Below, in pieces: positions 1 to 5,403 of a stretch of 7,941 bases of DNA. This DNA is from Halanaerobiales bacterium (GTDB taxonomy: Bacteria; Bacillota_F; Halanaerobiia; DY22613). Each line of letters starts with the position of its first letter. Position 1 is the stretch's first letter. Location: NCBI GenBank assembly GCA_023128035.1, contig JAGMES010000185.1:1-7941 (forward strand). The letters run 5' to 3'. The notes beneath the pieces were generated by a model. It ran no database searches. It saw only the letters and a program-made list of their open reading frames with translations, and was not told the origin of the DNA. Both the position numbers and the translations under genes were made by a program.

Positions 1-129
1 TGCTATCTTTTGTTTATATATGACCCCGCTCTTAACAATAAATTTTAAATTTCCACCGAAAGGTAGTTCTAACACGATAGTTTACCCCACTTACAGAAGT
101 TGGAGAATTTATGCCTTCCGAAAATGTTC

Positions 130-369
130 TTAAATGGATAAATTTTCCTGACAGTTATGGCAGACACATTGATTTTTAAAAATGAAAATATTTTCAGATT
201 CACCACAAAATAGGCATGTTTGAACAAATTTTCTTAAAATAATTTCTTCATTTCCCACTAAAATTTCTAATGGATCATTGGTTTCGATGCTCATACTTCT
301 TCTTAACTCAATTGGAATTACAATTCGCCCCAATTCATCAATTTTTCGCAGAATACCTGTAGATTGCAT
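130..369 (-). CDS. abrB: AbrB-family transition-state regulator with C-terminal zinc ribbon
   Basis: A 79-aa DNA-binding regulator. Residues 1-47 are the SpoVT/AbrB swapped-hairpin domain: the opening STGILRKIDELGRIVIP followed by IELRR and DPLEI closely matches AbrB proteins of Firmicutes. In Bacillus, AbrB represses post-exponential genes by binding A+T-rich promoters as a multimer. The usual AbrB C-terminal multimerisation domain is absent. A short tail with C52-x2-C55 and C70-x2-C73 (C68 close by) replaces it and probably binds one zinc, an arrangement common in clostridial AbrB proteins. The start is fixed by a strong GGAGGAGGA Shine-Dalgarno just upstream on the minus strand. It is transcribed away from the nfeD operon, so it could control both directions from the shared A+T-rich gap. 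That is inference. The family call is firm; equivalence to Bacillus AbrB in function is not shown. Confidence 0.92.
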   Translation of the reverse strand: MQSTGILRKIDELGRIVIPIELRRSMSIETNDPLEILVGNEEIILRKFVQTCLFCGESENIFIFKNQCVCHNCQENLSI

Positions 370-415
370 TCTTCCTCCTCCTCTTCTTTAAAATACCAAA
401 ATCACATCTAAAATT

Positions 416-444
416 AGTATAAATAATTTATCAGAAGAATGCAA
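416..444 (-). promoter_or_regulatory. Candidate sigma-A promoter for the abrB-like gene
   Basis: Read on the minus strand: TTGCAT (439-444) as -35, a 17-nt spacer, and TATACT (416-421) as -10, about 47 nt before the ATG. The -10 is good (5 of 6); the -35 matches only TTG. It lies in a very A+T-rich intergenic stretch of the sort AbrB proteins bind, so autoregulation is possible but not demonstrated. Confidence 0.4.
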
Positions 445-504
445 TAGAATGTCATAAAAATAATAAAAAAAATAGAAAATTTATAAAATACGCCAAGCTA
501 TTCC

Positions 505-513
505 TGGTAGAAT
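505..513 (+). promoter_or_regulatory. Possible extended -10 element for the nfeD-stomatin operon
   Basis: TGGTAGAAT is an extended -10 (TGn plus TAGAAT), 58 nt before the nfeD ATG. No convincing -35 is found at the normal distance. No SigW-type promoter, which drives the comparable Bacillus operon, was recognised. Confidence 0.3.
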
Positions 514-570
514 TTAGCCCTGTTCTAATTTTTTATTAACTAGAATATTTTTTAGAGGAGGTGAAAGTTG

Positions 571-990
571 ATGAGATGGATATGGTTGATTTTAGCCATA
601 TTTTTAGGGATTGGAGAGTTACTGACAGTAGAATTTTTGTTACTTTGGTTTTGTTTAGGTGCTTTGGCGGCTGCTGTAGTAGCAAATTTTTATTCTTTTG
701 TTTACCAACTTTTAATTTTTGTTTTGATATCCGCAGTATTTATTATTTTTTCGCGTAAGGTAATCTGGCGAAGAAAGGAAATTAAAACAAATATCTCAGC
801 TTTGCTTGAAAAAGAGGGAGTAGTAGTTGAGACTGTAGGGCCGATATATTGTAAACCTGGACTTATCAAGTTTAATGGAGAATTTTGGCGTGCTTATAGT
901 GAAGAGGAGGTGATTCATCCTGGAGTCGCTGTAATCATTGTGAAAGTTGATGGCGTGAAATTGAAGGTGCGTGCACTTGAGAAATTTTGA
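571..990 (+). CDS. nfeD: NfeD-family membrane protein, short form
   Basis: A 139-aa integral membrane protein of the short NfeD class. Residues 3-61 are almost wholly hydrophobic and form two to three membrane segments (about 4-24, 27-41, 45-61), followed by a basic stretch (R62, K63, R67, R68, K69) at the cytoplasmic face. Residues about 75-139 form the soluble OB-fold typical of the family, with the diagnostic pattern W106-R-A-Y, then PG at 117-118 and V-x-G-V-K-L-K-V at 126-133. NfeD proteins of this kind pair with SPFH/flotillin proteins and are thought to support their assembly in membrane microdomains; no enzymatic activity is expected because the ClpP-like protease domain of long NfeD forms is absent. 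ATG 571 is preferred over the adjacent TTG 568 because AGGAGG (556-561) then sits 9 nt upstream. The stomatin-like gene starts 29 nt downstream, so the two should be co-transcribed. Confidence 0.9.
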   Translation: MRWIWLILAIFLGIGELLTVEFLLLWFCLGALAAAVVANFYSFVYQLLIFVLISAVFIIFSRKVIWRRKEIKTNISALLEKEGVVVETVGPIYCKPGLIKFNGEFWRAYSEEEVIHPGVAVIIVKVDGVKLKVRALEKF

Positions 991-1019
991 AAAAATAGTG
1001 AATTGGGGGAGGAATTATA

Positions 1020-1925
1020 GTGGTTTTCTGGATTGTAATTTTGTTTTTGTTGGCGATTTTTGTTTTCATTATTGGTAAGTTTTGTTTGATAATAATTAAT
1101 CAATCAAAGGTTGGAGTAATAGAAAGATTAGGGAGTTTTCATAAGATAGCTCATAGTGGTATAAATTTTATTATGCCCTTTACAGACCGATTAGTTACAC
1201 AAATTGATATGAAAGAACAAGTACGTGATTTTCCCCCTCAACCTGTAATAACCAGAGATAATGTGACAATGATGATCAATACAATCGTTTATTATCAGGT
1301 TACTGACCCACAAAAGTTGCAATATGAGATTTCTGATATTGAAGGAGCTATTGAAAATATGGCTGCAACTACGTTAAGAAATGTTATAGGTGAACTGGAA
1401 CTGGATGAAACTTTAAGTTCTAGAGATACCATTAATGATAGATTAAGAAATGTTTTAGATGATGTGACGGACAAATGGGGTGTGAAAATTAATCGTGTAG
1501 AATTGAAAGATATTTCTCTTGCAGAAGATATTCAGGGTTCAATGGAGACTCAGATGAAAGCAGAAAGAGATAAACGAGCTCAGATTCTTATTTCCGAAGG
1601 GAAACGAGAATCTACTATTAAAGAAGCTGAAGGAGAACGAGAAGCAGCGATAATTCGTGCTCAGGGAGAAAAAGAAGCTGCAGTTCTTAAGGCACAAGGA
1701 GAAGCAGAAACTCATAGAATTATTCAGCAAGCAAAAGCAGATATGATTAAAGAAGTTTATAAGGCTATACATGAAGGAAATCCAGACGAAAGGGTTATAA
1801 CACTTCGATATTTAGAATCTTTAGAAAAGATCGCTGATGGTCAGGCTAGTAAAATCTATATGCCACTACAGTGGGGGAAAATTCTTGCAAACTTAAGTGG
1901 ATTTTTAGATTTAAAAGATCAGTAA
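1020..1925 (+). CDS. SPFH/stomatin-like (slipin) membrane protein
   Basis: A 301-aa SPFH (band 7) protein, full length for prokaryotic stomatins. Residues 2-26 form one N-terminal membrane anchor. The SPFH domain covers about 27-185, with typical landmarks: VIERLGSF (33-40), GINFIMPF (47-54), PPQPVITRDNV (72-82) and the stomatin signature around GELELDETLSSRDTIN (124-139). Residues 177-240 are a charged, alanine/glutamate-rich coiled coil (repeats such as EAEGEREAA and RAQGEKEAA), the oligomerisation region. The C-terminal part (257-301) includes a conserved-looking hydrophobic helix. Such proteins form large membrane-bound rings or cages and organise or protect membrane proteins; the upstream NfeD is the usual partner. 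The GTG start at 1020 is supported by GGGGGAGG at 1005-1012, 7 nt upstream. No hairpin terminator is visible after the stop, so some read-through into the following RNA locus is possible. Confidence 0.93.
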   Translation: MVFWIVILFLLAIFVFIIGKFCLIIINQSKVGVIERLGSFHKIAHSGINFIMPFTDRLVTQIDMKEQVRDFPPQPVITRDNVTMMINTIVYYQVTDPQKLQYEISDIEGAIENMAATTLRNVIGELELDETLSSRDTINDRLRNVLDDVTDKWGVKINRVELKDISLAEDIQGSMETQMKAERDKRAQILISEGKRESTIKEAEGEREAAIIRAQGEKEAAVLKAQGEAETHRIIQQAKADMIKEVYKAIHEGNPDERVITLRYLESLEKIADGQASKIYMPLQWGKILANLSGFLDLKDQ

Positions 1926-1989
1926 CAATTATAAAATTAAAAAAATATTACAATAAAAGTCTACTGAGTATAAAATTTCGCAAAAATAG

Positions 1990-2019
1990 TTGACAATAAA
2001 TATAAGATTATGATATAAT
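1990..2019 (+). promoter_or_regulatory. Near-perfect sigma-A promoter for the small RNA/leader
   Basis: TTGACA (1990-1995), an 18-nt spacer and TATAAT (2014-2019), with an upstream TG (2011-2012) making an extended -10. Both hexamers match consensus exactly, making this the strongest promoter in the window. Transcription should start near 2026. Nothing resembling a Fur box overlaps it, so strong, perhaps constitutive, expression is the simplest reading. Confidence 0.88.
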
Positions 2020-2025
2020 TTAGGT

Positions 2026-2115
2026 ATAAAAGGTTACTTTTGCATGGAGACCATGTAGGGGTAGGGGAAAGTGGGGTTGATAGAGCGGTGATACGGTTAC
2101 CGCTCTTTCTTTTTT
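2026..2115 (+). ncRNA. Unidentified structured small RNA or terminating leader RNA
   Basis: A stretch of about 90 nt between a consensus promoter and an intrinsic terminator, with no credible reading frame. Visible structure: a hairpin with stem 2041-2047/2051-2057 (TGCATGG, loop AGA, CCATGTA, one G-U pair). An outer helix, ACTTT (2036-2040) with AAAGT (2068-2072), encloses that hairpin. Three GGGG runs lie at 2058-2061, 2064-2067 and 2073-2076, and the terminator hairpin follows. The G runs are conspicuous in such A+T-rich DNA and could join a G-quadruplex with a fourth tract, or bind a pyrimidine-rich target. It does not match the conserved cores I can recall for 6S, SRP, tmRNA, T-box, or the c-di-GMP, fluoride, manganese and purine riboswitches. 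It may be a free sRNA or an attenuating leader of the next gene, whose start lies 58 nt past the terminator. No clear antiterminator pairing was found, which slightly favours a free RNA. Confidence 0.6.
2082..2115 (+). terminator. Intrinsic terminator of the small RNA
   Basis: Perfect 8-bp stem AGAGCGGT (2082-2089) with ACCGCTCT (2099-2106), a 9-nt loop, then TTCTTTTTT. It is G+C-rich in the stem and strong by inspection. It ends the short transcript started near 2026 and would limit expression of the downstream gene unless read through or regulated. Confidence 0.85.
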
Positions 2116-2173
2116 GTTTATTTTTAGCCTTTTTGGATAAAATAAAAAAAATCCAAGAAAGGTGACGTTTATT

Positions 2174-2560
2174 ATGAAAAAAATTATAGTAATTGGAATT
2201 AATCACAATGAATATGGTATGAATCGTTTAGTCGACAAATTACATCATTCTATACATGAAACTAATATTTCTTTTTATCAATGTGGCTCATCAGGTTGGG
2301 ATTTATACCATAAGGTTTTAAAACTTTACTCTGATAAAATTATCATTATTGATCAATTTGATGATTGCGGTGAAGAAGAAATATCTAAGATTAATTATAT
2401 CACTATCAATGAGCGTATTTTGATTATTGGGATAAATTCAATTTTTTTTGGGAGAAAAGACCTTTCCTGTGATCTCAAATCCAAACTAGAACAGATTATC
2501 TTTCAAATTAGAAGATTGATTTTGAAAGAGATTTCTCTTGACTCATGTGTTCAATTTTGA
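2174..2560 (+). CDS. Orphan 128-aa protein, weakly like a shortened M52 hydrogenase-maturation peptidase
   Basis: Not firmly recognised. The N-terminus KKIIVIGIN (2-10) is a beta-strand/turn like the opening of M52 (HyaD/HybD/HycI-type) peptidases. CGSSGWDLY (37-45) followed by SDKIIIIDQFDDCG (53-66) resembles their 'GT-G-L' and 'D-IIIVDA' blocks. On that reading E13 and D60 would stand for the nickel-binding Glu and Asp of HybD. However, the canonical GxGNxxxxDD loop is absent, no histidine stands near the third ligand position, and 128 residues is shorter than the usual 150-170. The C-terminal third (100-120) is a charged amphipathic helix. It is either a divergent, non-proteolytic relative or an unrelated Rossmann-like fold. 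ATG 2174 is preferred over GTG 2162 because AGGTGA (2159-2164) then acts as the ribosome site. It follows the small-RNA terminator, and its last codons contain the fur promoter. No hydrogenase genes are in view. Confidence 0.6.
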   Translation: MKKIIVIGINHNEYGMNRLVDKLHHSIHETNISFYQCGSSGWDLYHKVLKLYSDKIIIIDQFDDCGEEEISKINYITINERILIIGINSIFFGRKDLSCDLKSKLEQIIFQIRRLILKEISLDSCVQF

Positions 2561-2566
2561 TATAAT
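2538..2566 (+). promoter_or_regulatory. Promoter of fur, embedded in the end of the upstream gene
   Basis: TTGACT (2538-2543), a 17-nt spacer and TATAAT (2561-2566). The TGA stop codon of the upstream gene (2558-2560) doubles as the TGn of an extended -10. The start of transcription should fall near 2573, at the edge of the Fur box. Confidence 0.85.
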
Positions 2567-2574
2567 TTAATTGA

Positions 2575-2589
2575 AAATGATTATCATTT
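2575..2589. promoter_or_regulatory. Fur box, autoregulatory operator of fur
   Basis: AAATGATTATCATTT is a perfect 7-1-7 inverted repeat. The overlapping window TGAAAATGATTATCA (2572-2586) matches the Bacillus-type 7-1-7 Fur consensus TGATAATnATTATCA with one mismatch. It lies just downstream of the fur -10 box, so bound Fur with iron should block its own transcription. Confidence 0.85.
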
Positions 2590-2602
2590 GATAAAGTGGG
2601 TG

Positions 2603-3052
2603 ATGGAATTGGATGCAAAACTTAAGGAATATGAAGAGCGAATGATAGAAGCTAATTTTAAGTTGACTTCGCAACGACGCTTAATTTTGAAGACTTTATT
2701 GGAGGATATTGATAAGCATTCTAGTGCAGAAGAGATTTATCAACTTATTAGACAGCAAAATCCTCGGTTGGGATTAGCAACAGTGTATCGTACCTTGGAG
2801 TTATTCTGTGAGTTAGGTATATTACATGAACTTAATTTTGATAACAACTGTCGACGTTATGAATTAGACGAAGGTGATCGTCACCATCACCATTTGATTT
2901 GCTTAAAATGTCGGAAAATTATTGAATTTAACGATAATGCCTTAAAAAATTTCGAAATTCATATTAGTGACCAATATGATTTTCATGTAATCGATCATCG
3001 GATAAAGTTTTATGGATATTGTGCTGACTGTCGAAGCGATTCAAATGAATGA
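2603..3052 (+). CDS. fur: Ferric uptake regulator (Fur family repressor)
   Basis: A 149-aa metal-dependent repressor. The N-terminal winged helix (about 12-88) has the family blocks KLTSQRRLIL (20-29), SSAEEIY (40-46) and GLATVYRTLELF (57-68), the recognition helix. The C-terminal dimerisation domain has HHHH (94-97), structural zinc cysteines C100-x2-C103 and C140-x2-C143, and further ligand candidates H128 and H132 (VIDHR). All expected metal-site elements are present, so the protein should be active. The Fur box at its own promoter favours true Fur (iron) over PerR or Zur, though paralogues look alike in sequence. Start choice is uncertain: GTGGGTGAT (2596-2604) resembles a Shine-Dalgarno and would best serve TTG 2609, giving 147 aa; ATG 2603 is the conventional choice; TTG 2588 lies inside the operator and is unlikely. 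A strong terminator follows, so fur is probably monocistronic. Confidence 0.93.
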   Translation: MELDAKLKEYEERMIEANFKLTSQRRLILKTLLEDIDKHSSAEEIYQLIRQQNPRLGLATVYRTLELFCELGILHELNFDNNCRRYELDEGDRHHHHLICLKCRKIIEFNDNALKNFEIHISDQYDFHVIDHRIKFYGYCADCRSDSNE

Positions 3053-3069
3053 TATCAATATTGCGAGAT

Positions 3070-3116
3070 AAATCCTCATTTTCTACATTTAGATAGTAGA
3101 GAATGAGGATTTTTTT
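3070..3116 (+). terminator. Strong intrinsic terminator after fur
   Basis: A 17-bp stem, 3070-3086 with 3096-3112, complete except for one T-G pair, with a 9-nt loop and a run of seven T (3110-3116). It begins 18 nt past the fur stop codon and separates fur from the Crp-family gene. Confidence 0.93.
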
Positions 3117-3225
3117 GTGGTGTTATGATAGGGATTTGTTATGAAATTTTGCATAGTAAAAAAGGATTTTTGCTTATTACACCGAATTAAAGTTAGATGA
3201 ATACCGTCGGGAAGGGAGCAAGAAT

Positions 3226-3885
3226 ATGATATATGAAAAGAAAGATAAAACTGAAATAAAATTGGAAACTCTTTTTCATGAGGGCGGTTTTCAACGCAAA
3301 TATCAAGCCAATGAAATGGTTTTTATGGAAAATGATCGTGAAGAGTATCTTTTTTACATTGCAAAAGGATTAGTCAAATTATTTATGATTTCAGATGATG
3401 GAAAGGAAAAAACCTTGTTAATTTTATCAGAAGGCCAGTTCTTTGGCGAAATTGCTTTATTTGATGGAATGAGTTATGCAGTCAATGCAGAAATTTTAGA
3501 GGATACAGTAATCTTTTCTATGAGTAAGAAAGATCTAACAGAACGGTTAATTGAAGAACCGGGTATTGCGTTGAAGTTGATGGAATTGATGGCGAAGAAG
3601 ACTAGATTGATTATAGAGCAGATTCGAGACACCGCTTTTTATAGAATTGCAGGTCGGATGGCGAGTTTATTAGTTGGGTTTAGTAAGCAATTTGGTAAGC
3701 CTAATGATTTTGGGATTCATTTACAAATATCATTAACTCATCAGGAATTGGCTAATTTATTGGGAGCATCACGAGTAACTGTAACAAAGACGTTAAATAA
3801 ATTTCAAGAAGAGGGAATTATAGATGTAGTAAATCGGCGTATATTGATCAAAGATATTGAACAATTGATGTGCTATATTCGATGA
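3226..3885 (+). CDS. Crp/Fnr-family transcription regulator
   Basis: A 219-aa regulator with the full family layout. The cyclic-nucleotide-binding-like beta-roll spans about 17-110, with GQFFGEIALFDG at 70-81. The long dimerisation helix runs about 112-138, and the helix-turn-helix about 168-200, containing LTHQELANLLGASRVTVTKTL (170-190). In E. coli CRP the phosphate of cAMP is held by R82-S83. Here the matching segment reads GMSYAVNAE (81-89) with no arginine, so cAMP binding in the classical way is unlikely. It also lacks the N-terminal cysteine cluster of FNR (its only Cys is C216) and so should not carry an Fe-S cluster there. The effector is unknown. The start is supported by GGGAG (3214-3218), 7 nt upstream of the ATG. 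No clear promoter was found in the 3117-3225 gap. The next reading frame begins 19 nt after the stop, so the transporter remnant was once probably its operon partner and perhaps its target. Confidence 0.9.
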   Translation: MIYEKKDKTEIKLETLFHEGGFQRKYQANEMVFMENDREEYLFYIAKGLVKLFMISDDGKEKTLLILSEGQFFGEIALFDGMSYAVNAEILEDTVIFSMSKKDLTERLIEEPGIALKLMELMAKKTRLIIEQIRDTAFYRIAGRMASLLVGFSKQFGKPNDFGIHLQISLTHQELANLLGASRVTVTKTLNKFQEEGIIDVVNRRILIKDIEQLMCYIR

Positions 3886-3904
3886 ATAGGAGCTGATGTA
3901 GTGG

Positions 3905-4335
3905 ATGGAAAAGCGTAAACGTGTGTTTGCAGATATAGCACTTTTATTTGTTGTAGTAATATGGGGTACAACCTTTCCATTGATGAAAGATGCGCTAGAA
4001 GGCATTCAACCTTTAAATTTTATCTTTTTACGTTTTACTTTGGCTTTTTTGATGTTGGCCTTAGTGAACTGGCGTAAATTAGGAAATTTAAATATGGATT
4101 CTGTAAAAGTAGGCATATATTTAGGATTAGCTTTAACCGGAGGGTTTATTTTTCAGGTTAGTGGAATTGTATATACAACTGCTTCTAAAGCTGGTTTTAT
4201 TACAGGATTATCTGTGGTAATTGTACCAATTTATTATTAGGAGAAGTGGTATCTTCACATAGTTTGTGGGGTGGTGGATTAATTATTTTGGGAATGATTT
4301 TAGCGGAAATTGGTGATTTTTCGAAAAAGCTTTAA
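3905..4335 (+). pseudogene. EamA/DMT-family transporter, internal deletion
   Basis: The intact N-terminal part (3905-4240, 111 codons) encodes four hydrophobic segments (about 9-27, 36-54, 68-88, 95-110) with EamA hallmarks: VVIWGTTFPLMKDA (17-30), a PLNFIFLRF-type second helix, and TTASKAGFITGL (91-102). It then hits TAG at 4238. In another frame, starting by about 4231, the sequence continues as LLLGEVVSSHSLWGGGL and ILGMILAEIGDF and stops at TAA 4333. This is the characteristic last loop and last helix of the same family. A full protein is near 300 aa, so roughly 150 residues in the middle are missing and the joint changes frame, leaving no functional exporter. Its AGGAG site (3888-3892) is 12 nt from the ATG, longer than ideal. 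The family exports metabolites such as amino acids; the adjoining threonine aldolase remnant hints at an amino-acid role, by inference only. Confidence 0.85.
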
Positions 4336-4339
4336 CAGG

Positions 4340-4554
4340 GATAATATTCATTTTTCAGATATAGGTCTTGTCTGTTTAGAAAATACTCTTAATCAGGCTG
4401 GAGGTGTGGTTATAGCAGACGAGCGAATGAATGAGGTGGCAAGGTAGCTCATGAGTTTGAAGTCCCTGTACATCTTGATGATGTATGGATTTTTAATGCT
4501 GCTATTGCTTTAACTAAAATGATAGATCGTTTAGTGGCAGGATCAATGCCGTAA
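4340..4554 (+). pseudogene. Threonine aldolase (PLP-dependent) fragment
   Basis: Two frames read as the middle of an L-threonine/beta-eliminating aldolase. From 4346: IHFSDIGLVCLENTLNQAGG, which matches the family block 'HFP-TGLICLENTHN-AGG', running to TAG 4445. Then, one base back in frame from 4447: AHEFEVPVHLDDVWIFNAA, matching 'AHEHGIPVHLDGARIFNAA', running to TAA 4552. The N-terminal third (about 120 residues) is absent: the transporter remnant ends 5 nt before this one begins. Everything after the FNAA helix, including the catalytic PLP lysine loop, is gone. In addition the HLDGAR motif is changed to HLDDVW, so drift continued after inactivation. The last residues (about KMIDRLVAGSMP) cannot be aligned confidently. 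Family identity rests on two adjacent conserved blocks and is strong; which aldolase subtype it was cannot be said. Confidence 0.82.
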
Positions 4555-4560
4555 ATATAA

Positions 4561-4590
4561 AAGGCTGTAACCTTAAAGGGCTACAGCCTT
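4561..4590. terminator. Hairpin terminator, probably bidirectional
   Basis: Perfect 9-bp stem AAGGCTGTA (4561-4569) with TACAGCCTT (4582-4590), 12-nt loop. The plus-strand tail is ATAATTTT. On the minus strand the stem is followed by TTATATTTA. It sits between the aldolase remnant (plus) and the end of the DUF2225 gene (minus, stop at 4633), and suits both. Confidence 0.75.
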
Positions 4591-4632
4591 ATAATTTTAA
4601 AGTTGAAAAAGAAATCTTTCTTACTGGTGTTA

Positions 4633-5325
4633 TTAGGCTCTGATTTTTTGAATCTTATCAAGTTGCTTTTTTGCCAGACTCCATTGGTCGCGAGCCATTC
4701 TCACGATAAGAGGCTCACTTTTTGCCAAGGGGCTTCTGACGACTTGATCAAATCTTCGGATACTTTCTTCATAATTATCTAATCGTCGATTTATTTCAGC
4801 TATAAGATATGCTGCTCGAAGATGTGTTAGTCCACCAATTGGGAAATGTTCTGTAGAATAAACTTCTTCATAATATGAAAGAGCTTTTTCTAAATAGATT
4901 CTCTCGTTTTTAGTATTTTTCAACATTCGATAAATCCATGCGGTTTTTAAACAGACTCCAGCAATCGTGCTTGCTGGTACTTTTCGGTATGAAAGCGTGA
5001 GAAGAGCTAATTTGTTGCTTATAAGTGCTGTTTCTAATTTGCGCTCTCCTAAAGGATTCATATTGATTTGGTGGGTTGCTAAAATTTGAGCAATCTTATT
5101 AACCTCATTTGGTTTGATTTCATTAAAGACTCCTTTGGGAGATGCATAAAAACACTGAGGACAGACCCAGATATCATAAAGATATGGTGTAATATTAGGA
5201 TAGATATACCGAAAGTCGGAGTCTTTTCCAGAGGAGACACACTTGTTTGATTTTACTACAGTGGCATGAAATGGAGTAAGACAGATTGGACAGGTTACTT
5301 TTTTTTTGTAGAAATGATTTGACAT
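4633..5325 (-). CDS. DUF2225 family zinc-binding/helical-repeat protein
   Basis: A 230-aa cytoplasmic protein of the DUF2225 family found in Firmicutes and some other anaerobes; its function is unknown. The N-terminus has C12-P-I-C15, C29, and C55-P-Q-C58, likely a zinc ribbon with a long insertion between the cysteine pairs. DFRYIYPNITPYLYDIWVCP (37-56) is a conserved-looking block in that insertion. Residues about 75-230 are helical with TPR-like repeats: LKTAWIYRMLKNTKNERIYL (126-145), then LEKALSYYEEVY (145-156), LRAAYLIAEINRRLDNYEES (169-188) and IRRFDQVVRS (189-198), suggesting a scaffold for protein contacts. The ATG at 5325 is supported by GGAGG (minus strand, 5339-5335), 9 nt upstream. 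It is a single-gene unit convergent with the decayed region and divergent from the kinase gene. Confidence 0.87.
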   Translation of the reverse strand: MSNHFYKKKVTCPICLTPFHATVVKSNKCVSSGKDSDFRYIYPNITPYLYDIWVCPQCFYASPKGVFNEIKPNEVNKIAQILATHQINMNPLGERKLETALISNKLALLTLSYRKVPASTIAGVCLKTAWIYRMLKNTKNERIYLEKALSYYEEVYSTEHFPIGGLTHLRAAYLIAEINRRLDNYEESIRRFDQVVRSPLAKSEPLIVRMARDQWSLAKKQLDKIQKIRA

Positions 5326-5366
5326 TTAACAAGACCTCCCTTGGAAAGGTAAAATTATCACGTTAT

Positions 5367-5403
5367 TAGGGCTTTTGAATTATTATATCATACTTTAGCC
5401 CTA
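5367..5403. repeat. Inverted repeat framing the DUF2225 promoter
   Basis: TAGGGCT (5367-5373) and AGCCCTA (5397-5403) are exact inverted copies separated by 23 nt of A+T-rich DNA that holds the minus-strand -10 box. This fits two half-sites of an operator, or a small hairpin in the transcript's non-coding DNA; no T run follows, so it is not an intrinsic terminator. A regulator cannot be named. Confidence 0.55.
5382..5390 (-). promoter_or_regulatory. Extended -10 promoter for the DUF2225 gene
   Basis: On the minus strand TGATATAAT (5390-5382) is an extended -10, about 57 nt before the ATG. The -35 region is poor (TAGAAA-like), as is usual for TGn-dependent promoters. It lies between the arms of a 7-bp inverted repeat. 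Confidence 0.6.

Noticed and set aside
2..133. A plus-strand frame open from the window edge to TAA at 131 (44 codons, ATG at 20), which could be a gene tail.
   Set aside because: It has no ribosome site at the ATG, no recognisable motif, and a minus-strand frame over the same bases is also partly open. It overlaps the 3' end of the abrB-like gene by 4 nt. Too little to call; positions 1-129 otherwise show nothing identifiable.
561..758. An alternative plus-strand frame starting at the GTG in the nfeD ribosome site.
   Set aside because: It is a shadow of nfeD: no separate ribosome site, and the nfeD frame gives a clean family match.
1539..1772. A 77-codon minus-strand frame within the stomatin-like gene.
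   Set aside because: A phenylalanine/serine-rich antisense shadow of the coiled-coil repeats, with no start signals.
2032..2100. GGTTAC repeated at 2032-2037 and 2095-2100 as a possible switching (antiterminator) element.
   Set aside because: The copies are direct, not complementary, and I found no alternative pairing able to break the terminator stem.
1961..2206. A minus-strand frame across the small RNA and its promoter.
   Set aside because: It runs antisense through a consensus promoter and terminator, lacks a ribosome site and has no protein-like pattern.
3136..3198. Possible promoters for the Crp-family gene (TTGTTA, TTGCAT and TTGCTT as -35 candidates).
   Set aside because: None has a -10 with more than three consensus matches at an acceptable distance.
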